From an uncultured Gammaproteobacteria bacterium (GTDB lineage: Bacteria; Pseudomonadota; Gammaproteobacteria; Enterobacterales; Psychrobiaceae): a stretch of 43,121 bases of DNA. Both the position numbers and the translations under genes were made by a program. The notes under the pieces were generated by a model, which did not search any database, was not told the origin of the DNA, and saw only the letters and a list, made by a program, of their open reading frames with translations. Every line of letters begins with the position of its first letter. Position 1 is the stretch's first letter. The stretch lies in the NCBI GenBank assembly GCA_937139475.1, contig CAKZQF010000197.1, positions 1-43,121 on the forward strand, read 5' to 3'. Below, one piece after another: positions 18,729 to 27,480 of this stretch.

Positions 18729-19413
18729 TATTCGACACATGGCGGTTTATTAGATGCCTTAGCGCATGGCGGTAGATAAATTTCTTGAAACCCTTCAAGT
18801 TGCTGCCATGTTTGGCAAAGAACAGATCGGGGGAATTAAACACACCAAAATCATCGGCAATTCCCTCTGCCTGAATATAAGTACTATCGCCGTCAAACTC
18901 ATTATTTGGCCTGGCAAGATTTTTTACGGCGATGCCATAACCGCTAAAGTTTTTGCAATTAATATATACGCTTTGAACTTGGCTTAGAAAGGCAGCATCA
19001 ATAATAAAGCCCTCTAGGTTTATCCATTGCCCCTCAAGTTTTACCTCAACCCAGCTGTGTAAAATACGCTTGGGGGCAATTGGCATAATGTAGTTGGGAA
19101 TGGCCCCTCGTTGCAAGGCGTTATAAATGGTGAATCCGTGGAAGCGACACTCGATACCAACAGCACGTAGCAGCGCCATTAACAAGCTTCCTTTGGTATT
19201 GCATTGGCCATAACCATCATTTAGCACAGTGCTGGCAGGTATTGCATCATCGGCATTGTAGCCAAATTTTATCTCATCTTTTACAAAATCATAAATCGCA
19301 CTAGTCGCTTGTTGTGCCGAAAGCTCTCGCCAGCCCCTTTGGTTCACTAGCGCAACAATATCTGGATGTGAAAAATCTAGGATAGGGGTGGTTTGCAAAT
19401 AATCAGTTGTCAT
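18703..19413 (-). CDS. Transglutaminase-like superfamily protein
   Basis: A 236-residue protein with a papain-like transglutaminase core: the probable nucleophile is C71 in GYGQCNTKGSLLMALLR, and the histidine is H119 in ILHSWVEVKLEGQW. An acidic residue follows in NLEGFIIDAAF. Bacterial members are usually proteases or peptide-bond-modifying enzymes, and the substrate is unknown. No signal peptide is seen, so it is likely cytoplasmic. The start at 19413 is supported by AGGAG 6 bases upstream; a longer in-frame extension has no such site. It follows the AraC gene by 69 bases and overlaps the convergent SDR gene by 26 bases at its 3' end. Confidence 0.75.
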   Translation of the reverse strand: MTTDYLQTTPILDFSHPDIVALVNQRGWRELSAQQATSAIYDFVKDEIKFGYNADDAIPASTVLNDGYGQCNTKGSLLMALLRAVGIECRFHGFTIYNALQRGAIPNYIMPIAPKRILHSWVEVKLEGQWINLEGFIIDAAFLSQVQSVYINCKNFSGYGIAVKNLARPNNEFDGDSTYIQAEGIADDFGVFNSPDLFFAKHGSNLKGFKKFIYRHALRHLINRHVSNIRKVGIML

Positions 19414-19482
19414 ATCATTCTCCTTTGGTTGGATTAATAATACGTATTGCAGCAACAGGATTATTGAATAAACTAGCTAATG

Positions 19483-20181
19483 TTAGCCAAAGCTAGCAAT
19501 GATTTGCTTGCTCGTCATGCCAAAGGTTTTTTTGATTGTCCGGCAAAGGTGTGCACTATCACTAAAACCTGCGATATAGGCCGCACTAGTGAGGCTATTT
19601 CCCGACTTGATAGATTGAATGGCACAAATAAGACGCCGCCAGAGCAGGTAAGATCGCCAGGTCATGCCAAGCTGCTCTTTGGCTAAATGCAGAAAACGGC
19701 TCTGGGATATAGCAAGCCAATTAGCAACGTCTTGTGCTCGCCACTGTTCCGGCTTAAGACAGTCGCCGGATAAACATTGATCCAAGCGGTTGAGTAACTT
19801 CACAATTCGCTGGTCATCACTATTGTATGGATTATTGTTAATTGCACTAACTAGCTCAGGAAAATCGGTTAGTTGCTCCTTCAGCGTTGCCAGCGTACTA
19901 GCGTCAATATGCGGTAGCTTTGGCATCGCTTGAGCGATGGCTTCCCCCAATCGGCTTTCTGGCTCTGCCAGAACTACCCATCCACAAGACATATTAAGCT
20001 GATGAACTTCATTGGGCTTGATCACGAAGGTATCACTAATGGCACGCCCATTGAGCGTACTGTTTTGCAGAGGAAAGCACATTTGCCACAGCGTATGTTG
20101 ATGGGCTACCGCATCAATAGCGCGCCCATAGGCAATCAACATACCCGGAGCAAAATGTACAACACTAGCGCCACTTTCCAT
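19483..20181 (-). CDS. AraC-family transcriptional regulator
   Basis: A 232-residue regulator. The C-terminal 100 residues hold two helix-turn-helix units: AQDVANWLAISQSRFLHLAK and TSAAYIAGFSDSAHLCRTIK, followed by KTFGMTSKQII. The N-terminal part has a cupin-like sensor pattern (HTLWQMCFPLQ, VIKPNEVHQL) that could bind a small ligand. It starts 3 bases after the sulfurtransferase stop codon with no separate ribosome binding site, so it is coupled to that gene. Likely targets are this cluster itself or nearby genes; the inducer is unknown. Confidence 0.88.
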   Translation of the reverse strand: MESGASVVHFAPGMLIAYGRAIDAVAHQHTLWQMCFPLQNSTLNGRAISDTFVIKPNEVHQLNMSCGWVVLAEPESRLGEAIAQAMPKLPHIDASTLATLKEQLTDFPELVSAINNNPYNSDDQRIVKLLNRLDQCLSGDCLKPEQWRAQDVANWLAISQSRFLHLAKEQLGMTWRSYLLWRRLICAIQSIKSGNSLTSAAYIAGFSDSAHLCRTIKKTFGMTSKQIIASFG

Positions 20182-20184
20182 CAG

Positions 20185-21039
20185 CTATTTTTGCGCGATA
20201 GGTAAGCTCGAATCACTGCCCCACTGCGCCCATGAACCATCATACAGCGCTAAGGGTTCTAGCTCAGCAATGGCCGCTGCAGCAATTAAAATACAAGCGG
20301 TAATGCCAGAGCCACAACTAAAGACTAATGATTGCCCATCCAGCGCGGCTAAATTGTGATAAATCGCTTTGAGTTCTTGCTTAGATTTAAACTGATGGCT
20401 ATTTAAAACTTGGCCAAATGGCAAATTAATTGCGCTTGGTATATGTCCTGAGCGCAAACCAGCACGAGGTTCTTTGCCGACCCCGTTAAAACGCTGCTCC
20501 GATCTTGCATCAAATATTTTGCAAGTTGGCGAATCAATTGCTTCAAGTACCTGTGCTTTACTGGCCAAGCGTGCGGAGTGAAAGTTAGCTGTAACCGCAC
20601 TTTCACTTGTTGCAAGCTCGGGTTCAGCTACAGTGCTGCGCTGCTCCGCTATCCATTGTGGTAATCCGCCATCAAGGATAAAGACATTGGCAAAGCCCAT
20701 TGTTTTAAATATCCACCATGCGCGGGGCGATGAGTAAATACCCTGATTATCATAAACAACCACAAGCGAGCCAGCATCAATCCCTAACTTAGCAACTGCT
20801 TGCGTAAACTGCTTGGCCGTTGGAAAAGCATTCGTTTCATCACTGTCTAAATTAATTAACTGGTGCTCAAGGCTTAACTGTTGACTGTTTGGGATAAAAC
20901 AAGGCTGCTGATAAACAAGTGGCTCTTTGCCAACCACTTTATCCATACTCACATCCAGCAGGATCAAATCCTTGCTCGCTAAATTATCAGCAAGCCATTG
21001 AGTAGAAATAATTGGCATAGAAACATCTGGGAATGTCAT
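20185..21039 (-). CDS. Sulfurtransferase (3-mercaptopyruvate sulfurtransferase type)
   Basis: A 284-residue tandem rhodanese protein. The N-terminal inactive domain has VVVYDNQGIYSSPRAWWIFK and LDGGLPQW. The C-terminal domain carries the active cysteine C242 in CGSGITAC, the CGSG(V/I/T) loop typical of mercaptopyruvate rather than thiosulfate sulfurtransferases (SseA group). It would move sulfane sulfur from 3-mercaptopyruvate to thiols, cyanide or protein acceptors. AAGGAG lies 6 bases upstream of the ATG, 11 bases after the ppx stop codon, so it is the second gene of the ppx run. The exact physiological acceptor cannot be inferred. Confidence 0.88.
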   Translation of the reverse strand: MTFPDVSMPIISTQWLADNLASKDLILLDVSMDKVVGKEPLVYQQPCFIPNSQQLSLEHQLINLDSDETNAFPTAKQFTQAVAKLGIDAGSLVVVYDNQGIYSSPRAWWIFKTMGFANVFILDGGLPQWIAEQRSTVAEPELATSESAVTANFHSARLASKAQVLEAIDSPTCKIFDARSEQRFNGVGKEPRAGLRSGHIPSAINLPFGQVLNSHQFKSKQELKAIYHNLAALDGQSLVFSCGSGITACILIAAAAIAELEPLALYDGSWAQWGSDSSLPIAQK

Positions 21040-21050
21040 TAAACTCTCCT

Positions 21051-22523
21051 TTAATGAATAAGCTTAAGGTGATTATTATCGATAAGCTCTTGCTCAATTT
21101 CAGCTAAGAATAATGGGGGAAGCTCGGCTAGCTCTTTGGTCAGGTGTAAATTAACACTATCATTGGCTAAGGTAATTTGGACCAGCTCACTTCGAACATG
21201 TTGATAGCGCCCCGCGATAATAATCGCTAAACGCAAACACGTGGCCAGCAGTTGTGCCACCTGAGGCGCACACCATGCCTGTTGGTGCAACTGCTCAATG
21301 TCTAAGGTATTTTTATAACTTCCCACCAACGCTGCGACAAGTTTGCGCTGTTCTTTACTAAAGCCAGCCATTGGCGAATGACTTATTAAGTAATAACCAT
21401 GCTGCGCTGCATTTAAAAACTCCACACTGGTACCCACTTCGTGTAGCAGTGCACTATAGCGGAGCATTTCCATATCTTGAGCGGCTATGCGCTTATCAGC
21501 CAATTGCCGTACCAGTAATTCTGCGGTATCCGCGACATCAGTGGCATGGTCTACATCTAGTTGAAAGCGTTGCTGCATTTTTTGGCAACAATTTAATCGA
21601 ATATCACTGGGGACGTTATGGCTAATCAATTGATCAATTAGCCCCTCCCTAAGCGCACCACCTGAGCCAATCATCCCCTCAATATTTAGCTCTTTAAATA
21701 ACGTTAACAAGATTACTAGGCCACTAACAAAAACCAGTTTACGCTCTTCCTTTAAACCATCAATGCTTAGCATTGTCAGTCGCTCGCAAGCGATTGTTTG
21801 CTCGACAATGACTTCAAGCTTACTCAAGGCTATTTCTTCATTAAGTCCCTGTGCTACAAGAACCTCTTGTACAGCCTGGATTGAGCCAGAGGCACCTAAA
21901 GCAAGCTGCCATTGGTGCGCTAGATAATCTTGTTTAAATGGTGCCAACACTTCTTTCGCAGCAGCCATCCCCTGATCAATATTACTTTGGCTCAGTAGTC
22001 CGTCACTGAAATATTGTTCGAGCCAAGTCACGCACCCCATATTCAGGCTATTGAGTACCAATGGTTTGAACCCTTGACCAAGTATTAATTCAGTACTGGC
22101 ACCACCGATATCAACAATTAATCGCTTATTCGCACTGTGACTTGATACCGCCATGCCATGATAAATCAAGGCGGCTTCTTCATCGCCACTGATAACATTG
22201 ATAGGCAGGCCCAATATCGCATTACCCTTGGCGCAAAATACGTCAGCATTTTTCGCCAGGCGCAATGTAGCAGTCGACACGATACTTATATTTTGCTTCG
22301 GAATATGGGTTAATCGTTCGGCGAATAAAGATAAACACTGCCAACCACGTTGCATGGCCGCATCATCGAGCATGTTATTAGAATCGAGTCCTGATGCTAA
22401 GCGAACTTTACGCTTTATTTTTGCAATCGTACGCGGGACACCATTAATATCTTGAACCACCAACATGTGGAAGCTATTGGAGCCCATATCAATGGCGGCG
22501 TAGGTATCATTGTTATTAGGCAA
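21051..22523 (-). CDS. ppx: Exopolyphosphatase / guanosine pentaphosphate phosphatase (Ppx/GppA family)
   Basis: A 490-residue ASKHA-fold enzyme that removes terminal phosphate from polyphosphate or pppGpp. The phosphate-binding loops are AAIDMGSNSFHMLV at the N-terminus, STATLRLAKNAD near residue 84, and VDIGGASTELILG near 145. The C-terminal region is an HD-like helical domain (SALLHEVGTSVEF). The start is TTG at 22523 with AAGGA 6 bases upstream. In gammaproteobacteria a ppx/gppA gene commonly lies beside rhlB-trxA-rho, as here; the position favours the GppA-type role, but ppx and gppA cannot be separated by eye. Confidence 0.9.
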   Translation of the reverse strand: MPNNNDTYAAIDMGSNSFHMLVVQDINGVPRTIAKIKRKVRLASGLDSNNMLDDAAMQRGWQCLSLFAERLTHIPKQNISIVSTATLRLAKNADVFCAKGNAILGLPINVISGDEEAALIYHGMAVSSHSANKRLIVDIGGASTELILGQGFKPLVLNSLNMGCVTWLEQYFSDGLLSQSNIDQGMAAAKEVLAPFKQDYLAHQWQLALGASGSIQAVQEVLVAQGLNEEIALSKLEVIVEQTIACERLTMLSIDGLKEERKLVFVSGLVILLTLFKELNIEGMIGSGGALREGLIDQLISHNVPSDIRLNCCQKMQQRFQLDVDHATDVADTAELLVRQLADKRIAAQDMEMLRYSALLHEVGTSVEFLNAAQHGYYLISHSPMAGFSKEQRKLVAALVGSYKNTLDIEQLHQQAWCAPQVAQLLATCLRLAIIIAGRYQHVRSELVQITLANDSVNLHLTKELAELPPLFLAEIEQELIDNNHLKLIH

Positions 22524-22574
22524 GTCGAATCCTTTGAGTTAAACAGTCATTAGGTTTAGCAGTGAGGCCAGCGT

Positions 22575-22619
22575 AACAAAAGAATCACTGGTTTAATAAT
22601 ATAGTCGTTATTAAACCAG
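22575..22619 (-). terminator. Terminator of rhlB
   Basis: A 12-bp perfect stem (CTGGTTTAATAA at 22588-22599 with TTATTAAACCAG at 22608-22619) with an 8-base loop lies 23 bases past the rhlB stop codon. In the minus direction it is followed by TGATTCTTTTGTT, an imperfect T-tract. Confidence 0.65.
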
Positions 22620-22641
22620 CTGAAACACCATTATTTGCTCT

Positions 22642-23934
22642 CTAGCGATGACGTGAGCGATCGCCTTTATGCTGCTTATTGGGTCCACTATGGCGCTTAT
22701 TAAAGCTCTTGCCTGGGCCATCTTTGCGTGGGCGATGAATACGCTTTGGCGGCTTAATATCTGTTAGTAGCGAATCATGTTCGTAATTACTAACGGGAAT
22801 TTGATGAGAGATATACTCTTCAATTGCTGGCAAGTTTAGCGCAAATTGCTCACATGCAAAGCTAATTGAGTTGCCTTTGGCACCAGCGCGCCCCGTACGA
22901 CCAATCCGATGAACATAATCTTGTGCATCATCAGGTAAGTCAAAATTAAAGACAAAGTCGACATCAGAGATATGCAAACCACGTGCAGCAACATCGGTGG
23001 CCACCAGCACATCAATTTCACCTGAAGTAAATTGCTCTAAGATACGTAAACGTTTCTTTTGCGGAACATCACCAGTAAGTAGACCAGCACGGTGACCGTC
23101 AGCAACCAAATAACCCCAGACTTCCTCACACTTATGTTTCATATTAGCAAAAACAATGGCTTTATCTGGCCACTCTTCTTCCATTAACGTTAACAGCAGT
23201 GGCACTTTGTCTTCGTTGGCCGGGTAGAAAATTTCTTCTTTAACGTTGCTTGACGTTTTTTGTTCAGGTGCAATTTCAATATGTTCCGGCTCATTCATAT
23301 TGTCATAAGCGAGTTCGCGCACTTTATACGAAAGTGTTGCAGAAAAGAGCATATTTAAACGCTCAGTTGCTTCTGGCATACGACGGAATATATAGCGAAT
23401 ATCTTTAATGAAACCTAAATCAAACATACGGTCAGCTTCATCAAGCGTCGCAGCTTGAACAAACCGCAGGTCAATATGGCCTTGCTTCATAAAGTCGATT
23501 AAGCGACCTGTTGTGGCAACAACAATATCGGCGCCCTTTTCCAGTTCACTGATCTGTTTGTCGTAACCATCACCACCGTAAACAATAGCAACATTCAAAC
23601 CAGTTTCTTTAGCAAGCGGCTTGGCATCATTATATATTTGAATAGCAAGTTCACGGGTTGGCGCCATGATGACACTACGAACTTGGTTCGGTTTACGGTC
23701 TGTGGCTACAGGATTCTTTAATAAATGGTTAAATGTAGCAACCAGGAAAGCTAAGGTTTTACCGGTACCCGTTTGAGCTTGTCCAGCGATATCCTTGCCG
23801 CCCAATAGATGCGGAAGGCTCTGTGCCTGGATCGGGGTACATTGCGTGTAACCAACTTTAATTAAAGCGTTTTGTAATGATTCAACCAAATTTAATTGTT
23901 GAAACGTTATTTCTGTTAAGTGTGTATTTTTCAT
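22642..23934 (-). CDS. rhlB: ATP-dependent RNA helicase RhlB (DEAD-box)
   Basis: A 430-residue DEAD-box helicase that unwinds structured RNA for the degradosome. In order it has the Q motif (CTPIQAQ), Walker A AQTGTGKT near residues 53-60, PTREL, DEAD in [13 protein letters not shown] in LFSATLSY, and the C-terminal [12 protein letters not shown] and [10 protein letters not shown]. The basic tail ends [11 protein letters not shown], as in RhlB. A GTG one codon upstream (23937) is also in frame; I used the ATG at 23934. It is divergent from trxA, and the rhlB-trxA-rho order is a conserved gammaproteobacterial block. Confidence 0.95.
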   Translation of the reverse strand: MKNTHLTEITFQQLNLVESLQNALIKVGYTQCTPIQAQSLPHLLGGKDIAGQAQTGTGKTLAFLVATFNHLLKNPVATDRKPNQVRSVIMAPTRELAIQIYNDAKPLAKETGLNVAIVYGGDGYDKQISELEKGADIVVATTGRLIDFMKQGHIDLRFVQAATLDEADRMFDLGFIKDIRYIFRRMPEATERLNMLFSATLSYKVRELAYDNMNEPEHIEIAPEQKTSSNVKEEIFYPANEDKVPLLLTLMEEEWPDKAIVFANMKHKCEEVWGYLVADGHRAGLLTGDVPQKKRLRILEQFTSGEIDVLVATDVAARGLHISDVDFVFNFDLPDDAQDYVHRIGRTGRAGAKGNSISFACEQFALNLPAIEEYISHQIPVSNYEHDSLLTDIKPPKRIHRPRKDGPGKSFNKRHSGPNKQHKGDRSRHR

Positions 23935-24085
23935 CACGCTAGCATATCAGTAATCACAGAAAAAAACCGTAGAGATTCAAATATCTTTATTAAAAGTTAA
24001 TTTAGGGGTTGAAGAATGAAACCTTTACCCTCATATTTGCTGGGAGGGGACAAATCCCCAATACTTAAATTCTACGGAGAAAACC

Positions 24086-24412
24086 ATGAGTGACACTATT
24101 ATTACGCTAACCGATGCTTCTTTTGAGCAAGACGTTATTAATGCAGACCGTCCTGTAATCGTTGATTTTTGGGCAGAATGGTGTGGACCGTGTAAAATGA
24201 TAGCGCCAATTCTTGAAGAAGTTGCAGCTGAGTTAAGCGATACAGTGACCATTGGTAAACTAAATGTTGACCAAAACGCTGAAACGGCTCCTAAATACGG
24301 TATCCGTGGTATTCCAACATTACTAATGTTTAAAGATGGTAATGTTGTAGCAACTAAAGTTGGTGCATTATCAAAAACTCAACTGATTGAGTTCATCAAC
24401 GAAAACAGCTAA
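24086..24412 (+). CDS. trxA: Thioredoxin 1
   Basis: A 108-residue cytoplasmic thiol-disulfide reductant. The active site WCGPC has C33 and C36, the buried aspartate is in VDFWAEW, and the cis-proline lies in [18 protein letters not shown] precedes the ATG by 6 bases. It supplies electrons to methionine sulfoxide reductases such as MsrB encoded 2.3 kb downstream, and to ribonucleotide reductase. A terminator follows, although the next gene, rho, is commonly adjacent to trxA. Confidence 0.98.
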   Translation: MSDTIITLTDASFEQDVINADRPVIVDFWAEWCGPCKMIAPILEEVAAELSDTVTIGKLNVDQNAETAPKYGIRGIPTLLMFKDGNVVATKVGALSKTQLIEFINENS

Positions 24413-24454
24413 ATTTCGATTAGGCAGGTTTAAAACCGCGCCAAATCGTACAAT

Positions 24455-24492
24455 AAAGGCACCTATTTTTAAATATGTGCCTTTATTTCTTT
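24455..24492 (+). terminator. Terminator after trxA
   Basis: An 8-bp perfect stem (AAAGGCAC at 24455-24462 with GTGCCTTT at 24477-24484) is followed by ATTTCTTT. It lies 43 bases past trxA and 133 bases before rho; the rho leader in between shows only a short AAGCTT direct repeat. Confidence 0.6.
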
Positions 24493-24624
24493 ACCCAACT
24501 CAAATTTAGTGCTAATTTATTGAGCGATTTCTATCGCGTCTGTCAAAGCTTACCCAAGCTTGGCACTCCAAATTTTATAACTTACTTTCAAAGTCAACAG
24601 ACTAATCACAAAGACCCTTCAAAT

Positions 24625-25896
24625 ATGAACCTAACCGAACTGAAGCAAAAAAGCACCCCTGAGCTTTTCAAGATCGCCGAATCTATGGGCATTGACCATA
24701 TTGCTCGCGCACGTAAACAAGACATCATTTTCGCTATCCTAAAATCACACGCCAAAGGCGGTGAAGACATTTTTGGTGATGGTGTACTAGAAATTCTACA
24801 AGATGGTTTTGGTTTCTTGCGTAGCTCAGATGCTTCTTACCTAGCTGGCCCTGATGATATTTATGTTTCACCGAGCCAAATTCGTCGCTTCAGTATGCGT
24901 ACTGGTGACACAATCGCTGGTAAAATTCGCCCACCTAAAGACGGTGAGCGTTACTTTGCATTATTAAAAGTTCGTGAAGTTAATTTTGATACGCCTGAGA
25001 ACTCGCGTAACAAGGTCTTATTTGAAAACTTAACGGCTATTCACCCAAATGAGCGTTTTCGCTTAGAGCGTGGTAACGGTAGTACCGAAGATTTAACTAC
25101 CCGTATTATTGATTTAGCCGCGCCAATAGGCAAAGGACAACGTGGTTTGATCGTTGCACCGCCAAAAGCCGGTAAAACAATGCTACTGCAAAGCATCGCG
25201 CAATCAATTGCTACTAACAACCCTGAAGCACACTTGATGGTTTTGCTTATCGATGAGCGTCCTGAGGAAGTTACCGAGATGCGTCGCCTAGTTAATGGGG
25301 AAGTAATCGCATCGACCTTCGATGAACCAGCTAGCCGTCATGTTCAAGTTGCGGAAATGGTAATCGAAAAAGCCAAAAGTATTGTAGAGCACAAAAAAGA
25401 CGTTGTTATCTTGCTAGATTCTATCACTCGTTTAGCCCGTGCCTATAACACCGTTATTCCTTCATCTGGTAAAGTACTCACCGGTGGTGTTGATGCTAAC
25501 GCATTGCATCGTCCAAAGCGTTTCTTTGGTGCGGCTCGTAACATCGAAGAAGGCGGTAGCTTAACTATTATCGCAACAGCGTTAGTAGATACCGGTTCTA
25601 AGATGGACGAAGTGATCTACGAAGAATTTAAAGGTACTGGTAACATGGAATTACATCTGAGTCGCAAGATCTCAGAGAAACGTGTCTACCCAGCGATCGA
25701 TATTACACGTTCAGGTACACGTCGTGAAGAATTGCTAACGTTACCGGCAGAGCTACAAAAGAACTGGATCTTACGTAAGATTGTTCACCCAATGGGTGAA
25801 GTTGATGCGGCTGAGTTCTTAATCGACCGCCTTGCAATGACGAAGACAAACGATGAGTTCTTTAACTCAATGAAACAGCCTAAGCCAAAGAAGTAG
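24625..25896 (+). CDS. rho: Transcription termination factor Rho
   Basis: A 423-residue hexameric RNA helicase. The N-terminal helical domain begins [10 protein letters not shown]. The OB-fold primary RNA site includes GFGFLRS and [13 protein letters not shown]. The ATPase core has Walker A PPKAGKT, Walker [17 protein letters not shown], the Q-loop [10 protein letters not shown] and the R-loop region. An in-frame extension upstream to 24475 exists, but it starts inside the trxA terminator and does not resemble Rho; the ATG at 24625 gives a product within a few residues of the Escherichia coli length. A terminator follows at 25973. Confidence 0.97.
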   Translation: MNLTELKQKSTPELFKIAESMGIDHIARARKQDIIFAILKSHAKGGEDIFGDGVLEILQDGFGFLRSSDASYLAGPDDIYVSPSQIRRFSMRTGDTIAGKIRPPKDGERYFALLKVREVNFDTPENSRNKVLFENLTAIHPNERFRLERGNGSTEDLTTRIIDLAAPIGKGQRGLIVAPPKAGKTMLLQSIAQSIATNNPEAHLMVLLIDERPEEVTEMRRLVNGEVIASTFDEPASRHVQVAEMVIEKAKSIVEHKKDVVILLDSITRLARAYNTVIPSSGKVLTGGVDANALHRPKRFFGAARNIEEGGSLTIIATALVDTGSKMDEVIYEEFKGTGNMELHLSRKISEKRVYPAIDITRSGTRREELLTLPAELQKNWILRKIVHPMGEVDAAEFLIDRLAMTKTNDEFFNSMKQPKPKK

Positions 25897-25913
25897 TTTG
25901 ACTAAACTGTTTT

Positions 25914-25968
25914 ATACCAATTGAAGGGATTTGCCCCTTTGTAGAAGCAAACTTAGTTAAATTGGTAT
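25914..25968. repeat. ATACCAATT...AATTGGTAT inverted repeat
   Basis: A 9-bp inverted repeat, ATACCAATT (25914-25922) and AATTGGTAT (25960-25968), with a 37-base spacer lies between the rho stop codon and its terminator. The same 9-mer recurs alone at 35300-35308, and a related TTGGTAT lies at 37421. This suggests a dispersed intergenic repeat family. Confidence 0.5.
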
Positions 25969-25972
25969 CATT

Positions 25973-26007
25973 AAGCCGCCCTGCACTTTGTGTCTGGCGG
26001 CTTTTTT
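25973..26007 (+). terminator. Terminator of rho
   Basis: An 8-bp stem (AAGCCGCC at 25973-25980 with GGCGGCTT at 25996-26003) is followed by a run of T (26002-26007). It separates rho from the GFA-family gene. Confidence 0.85.
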
Positions 26008-26027
26008 ATAATCTCTAGGAGCATCAA

Positions 26028-26411
26028 ATGATTCAAGGAAGCTGTTTGTGTAAGGCTGTCACCTTTACCATTGCCAATAACCCAGTCAAAGTATCTCACT
26101 GCCACTGCATTATGTGTCAGAAAGGACACGGTGCCGCTTTTGCGACTTACGCTCGATTTAAGCGCAGCGATGTCACTTATCTCACTGGCGAAAATAAGTT
26201 GATAACTTATAACTCATCAGAGGATGTCCTGCGAAAATTTTGCGGCAAGTGCGGTTCTAATATTGAATGGGGGTGTAGTGAACGTATGCCGCAATGGGTA
26301 GCAATTGCAGTAGCAAGTTTAGACTCTCCTATCGATTCAACCAAAATGAAAAATCTACACCTTGAAAGTCGAGCCGCTTGGTTACACTCATTACCTGACT
26401 CGTCCTCATAA
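26028..26411 (+). CDS. GFA-family (glutathione-dependent formaldehyde-activating-like) zinc protein
   Basis: A 127-residue protein of the GFA/Mss4-like fold. The zinc cysteines are visible as GSCLCKAV at the N-terminus, HCHCIMCQKGHG and KFCGKCGSNIEW. The founding member was proposed to help glutathione react with formaldehyde, but most homologues, including this one, have no assigned substrate. AGGAG lies 6 bases before the ATG. It appears monocistronic, between the rho terminator and a small exported hypothetical. Confidence 0.88.
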   Translation: MIQGSCLCKAVTFTIANNPVKVSHCHCIMCQKGHGAAFATYARFKRSDVTYLTGENKLITYNSSEDVLRKFCGKCGSNIEWGCSERMPQWVAIAVASLDSPIDSTKMKNLHLESRAAWLHSLPDSSS

Positions 26412-26461
26412 CTGGCACAAAAATCGCTAGGATAATAAAAACGACTAATGGCGCTCTTATA

Positions 26462-26725
26462 ATGCAATCAAACTTATTCGTAACATTATCCAAATCAAGC
26501 ATGGTTATTTTCACGCTGCTCTTGGTTGTTGCTCCTAATGGAGCCGAAGGAAAACAACCCGATAAAGCAGACGCTTACAAGCGGTCCCAGTTAAAAACAG
26601 CAATTTCTACGCACGGCGATAAATTTCAACAAAAGAAAAAGGTGAGGCAACTTAATCCACTGCCTTTTCTAAACGACCAAGTCTCGACGGCAATTATTAT
26701 CACCGCCAGCGATATCAAGCGGTAG
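26462..26725 (+). CDS. Small exported or membrane-anchored hypothetical protein
   Basis: An 87-residue product with a hydrophobic stretch SMVIFTLLLVVAP at residues 13-25, followed by GAEGKQPDKA. This fits a signal peptide with cleavage after the alanine in the GAEG region. The mature part is basic and hydrophilic (FQQKKKVRQL) and has no recognised motif or cysteine. No good ribosome binding site precedes the ATG at 26462; a start at the later Met is possible. It converges on msrB with 21 bases between stop codons. It may be real, but coding evidence is modest. Confidence 0.45.
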   Translation: MQSNLFVTLSKSSMVIFTLLLVVAPNGAEGKQPDKADAYKRSQLKTAISTHGDKFQQKKKVRQLNPLPFLNDQVSTAIIITASDIKR

Positions 26726-26746
26726 AAAAGCGCCTTAAGACCCACG

Positions 26747-27121
26747 CTACTCCTGATGCTCAATCGCCACAGAATTAATGCAATAGCGAACGCCAGTCTT
26801 AGTCGGGCCATCATTAAACACATGACCTAGATGTGCCTCACAATTGGCGCAAACCACTTCCATCCGCTCCATGCCGTGACTACTATCGCGTACAATATTC
26901 ACTTTGCTGTTGTCGATGACCTCATCAAAGCTTGGCCAACCACAGCCGCTATCAAATTGACTGGTGGCATCAAACAACAGACTGTCGCAGCAAACACAAT
27001 GATATTGGCCACTTTCTTGGCACACTAACCATTTGCCGGTAAACGGACGTTCTGTACCTTTTTCACGACAAACATAATACTGTTCTGGCGTAAGCTTTTG
27101 GCGCCATTGGTCATTATTCAT
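26747..27121 (-). CDS. msrB: Peptide methionine-(R)-sulfoxide reductase MsrB
   Basis: A 124-residue repair enzyme that reduces R-methionine sulfoxide with electrons from thioredoxin. The catalytic cysteine is in RYCINSVAI near the C-terminus. The zinc-binding pairs are in YHCVCCDS and [12 protein letters not shown], and the conserved DSGCGWPSF is present. AGGAG precedes the ATG by 8 bases. It stands alone on the minus strand upstream of the divergent leu operon. The 5' region 27122-27237 holds no other clear element. Confidence 0.96.
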   Translation of the reverse strand: MNNDQWRQKLTPEQYYVCREKGTERPFTGKWLVCQESGQYHCVCCDSLLFDATSQFDSGCGWPSFDEVIDNSKVNIVRDSSHGMERMEVVCANCEAHLGHVFNDGPTKTGVRYCINSVAIEHQE

Positions 27122-27237
27122 TTTAAAAGCTCCTGTATTACTACCTTAGGCTAATAGCCGTCTAGAACTCTCCTAGGGTATATTCCAATAGGTTATAGTT
27201 CAACTCATAATTATTTAGCCGATTGGCCAAAAAAGCG

Positions 27238-27266
27238 TTGACTATAGGGCAAACTAACGTTAAAAA
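27238..27266 (+). promoter_or_regulatory. Likely leu operon promoter
   Basis: TTGACT (27238-27243) and TAAAAA (27261-27266) are spaced by exactly 17 bases. They lie 55 bases before the leader peptide ATG. The -35 is 5/6 and the -10 is 4/6 to consensus. A short palindrome ACACAACTGTGT follows downstream. Confidence 0.5.
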
Positions 27267-27320
27267 TATACATCGATTACACAACTGTGTAACCAGTACT
27301 TAACGACTGAGAAATATTTA

Positions 27321-27386
27321 ATGAATTGTAGCATTCGTACTCTAAGCCTCTTACTACTCCTGCCACACTCTGTCGCGGGCGCTTAG
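27321..27386 (+). CDS. leuL: leu operon leader peptide
   Basis: A 21-residue peptide, MNCSIRTLSLLLLLPHSVAGA. It contains six Leu codons, five of them consecutive (CTC TTA CTA CTC CTG) after CTA AGC. It lies between the operon promoter and a Rho-independent terminator before leuA, the hallmark of leucine attenuation. The last codons (TCT GTC GCG GGC) overlap the left arm of the predicted antiterminator, so ribosome position would decide which RNA fold forms. Confidence 0.85.
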   Translation: MNCSIRTLSLLLLLPHSVAGA

Positions 27387-27427
27387 TGCTGTAAGTTACA
27401 ATTAACTGAACACTAAAAACCCGCACA
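27371..27427 (+). promoter_or_regulatory. Predicted leu antiterminator
   Basis: TGTCGCGGG (27371-27379) can pair with CCCGCACA (27420-27427) with one bulged C. A second stem, TTAGTG (27383-27388) with CACTAA (27411-27416), stacks inside it. The outer stem uses the 5' arm of the terminator, so the two structures exclude each other. Confidence 0.65.
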
Positions 27428-27443
27428 CGATGCGGGTTTTTTT
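27416..27443 (+). terminator. leu attenuator (terminator)
   Basis: AAAACCCGCA (27416-27425) pairs with TGCGGGTTTT (27431-27440) around a 5-base loop. The T-run covers 27437-27443. It lies 30 bases after the leader peptide stop codon and 37 bases before leuA. Confidence 0.85.
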
Positions 27444-27480
27444 GTATTTACCCATAGATCACTATGAAAAGGAAACAACC

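Noticed and set aside
18766..18987. Plus-strand 73-residue frame inside the transglutaminase-like gene
   Set aside because: It is antisense to a gene with a clear catalytic pattern and has no ribosome binding site.
24475..24624. N-terminal extension of Rho
   Set aside because: The frame starts inside the trxA terminator, lacks similarity to Rho and has no ribosome binding site.
22642..25896. rhlB-trxA-rho as a novel system
   Set aside because: This is a well-known conserved block in gammaproteobacteria.
27430..27480. N-terminal extension of LeuA
   Set aside because: It would start in the attenuator; the ATG at 27481 has a proper ribosome binding site and matches LeuA.
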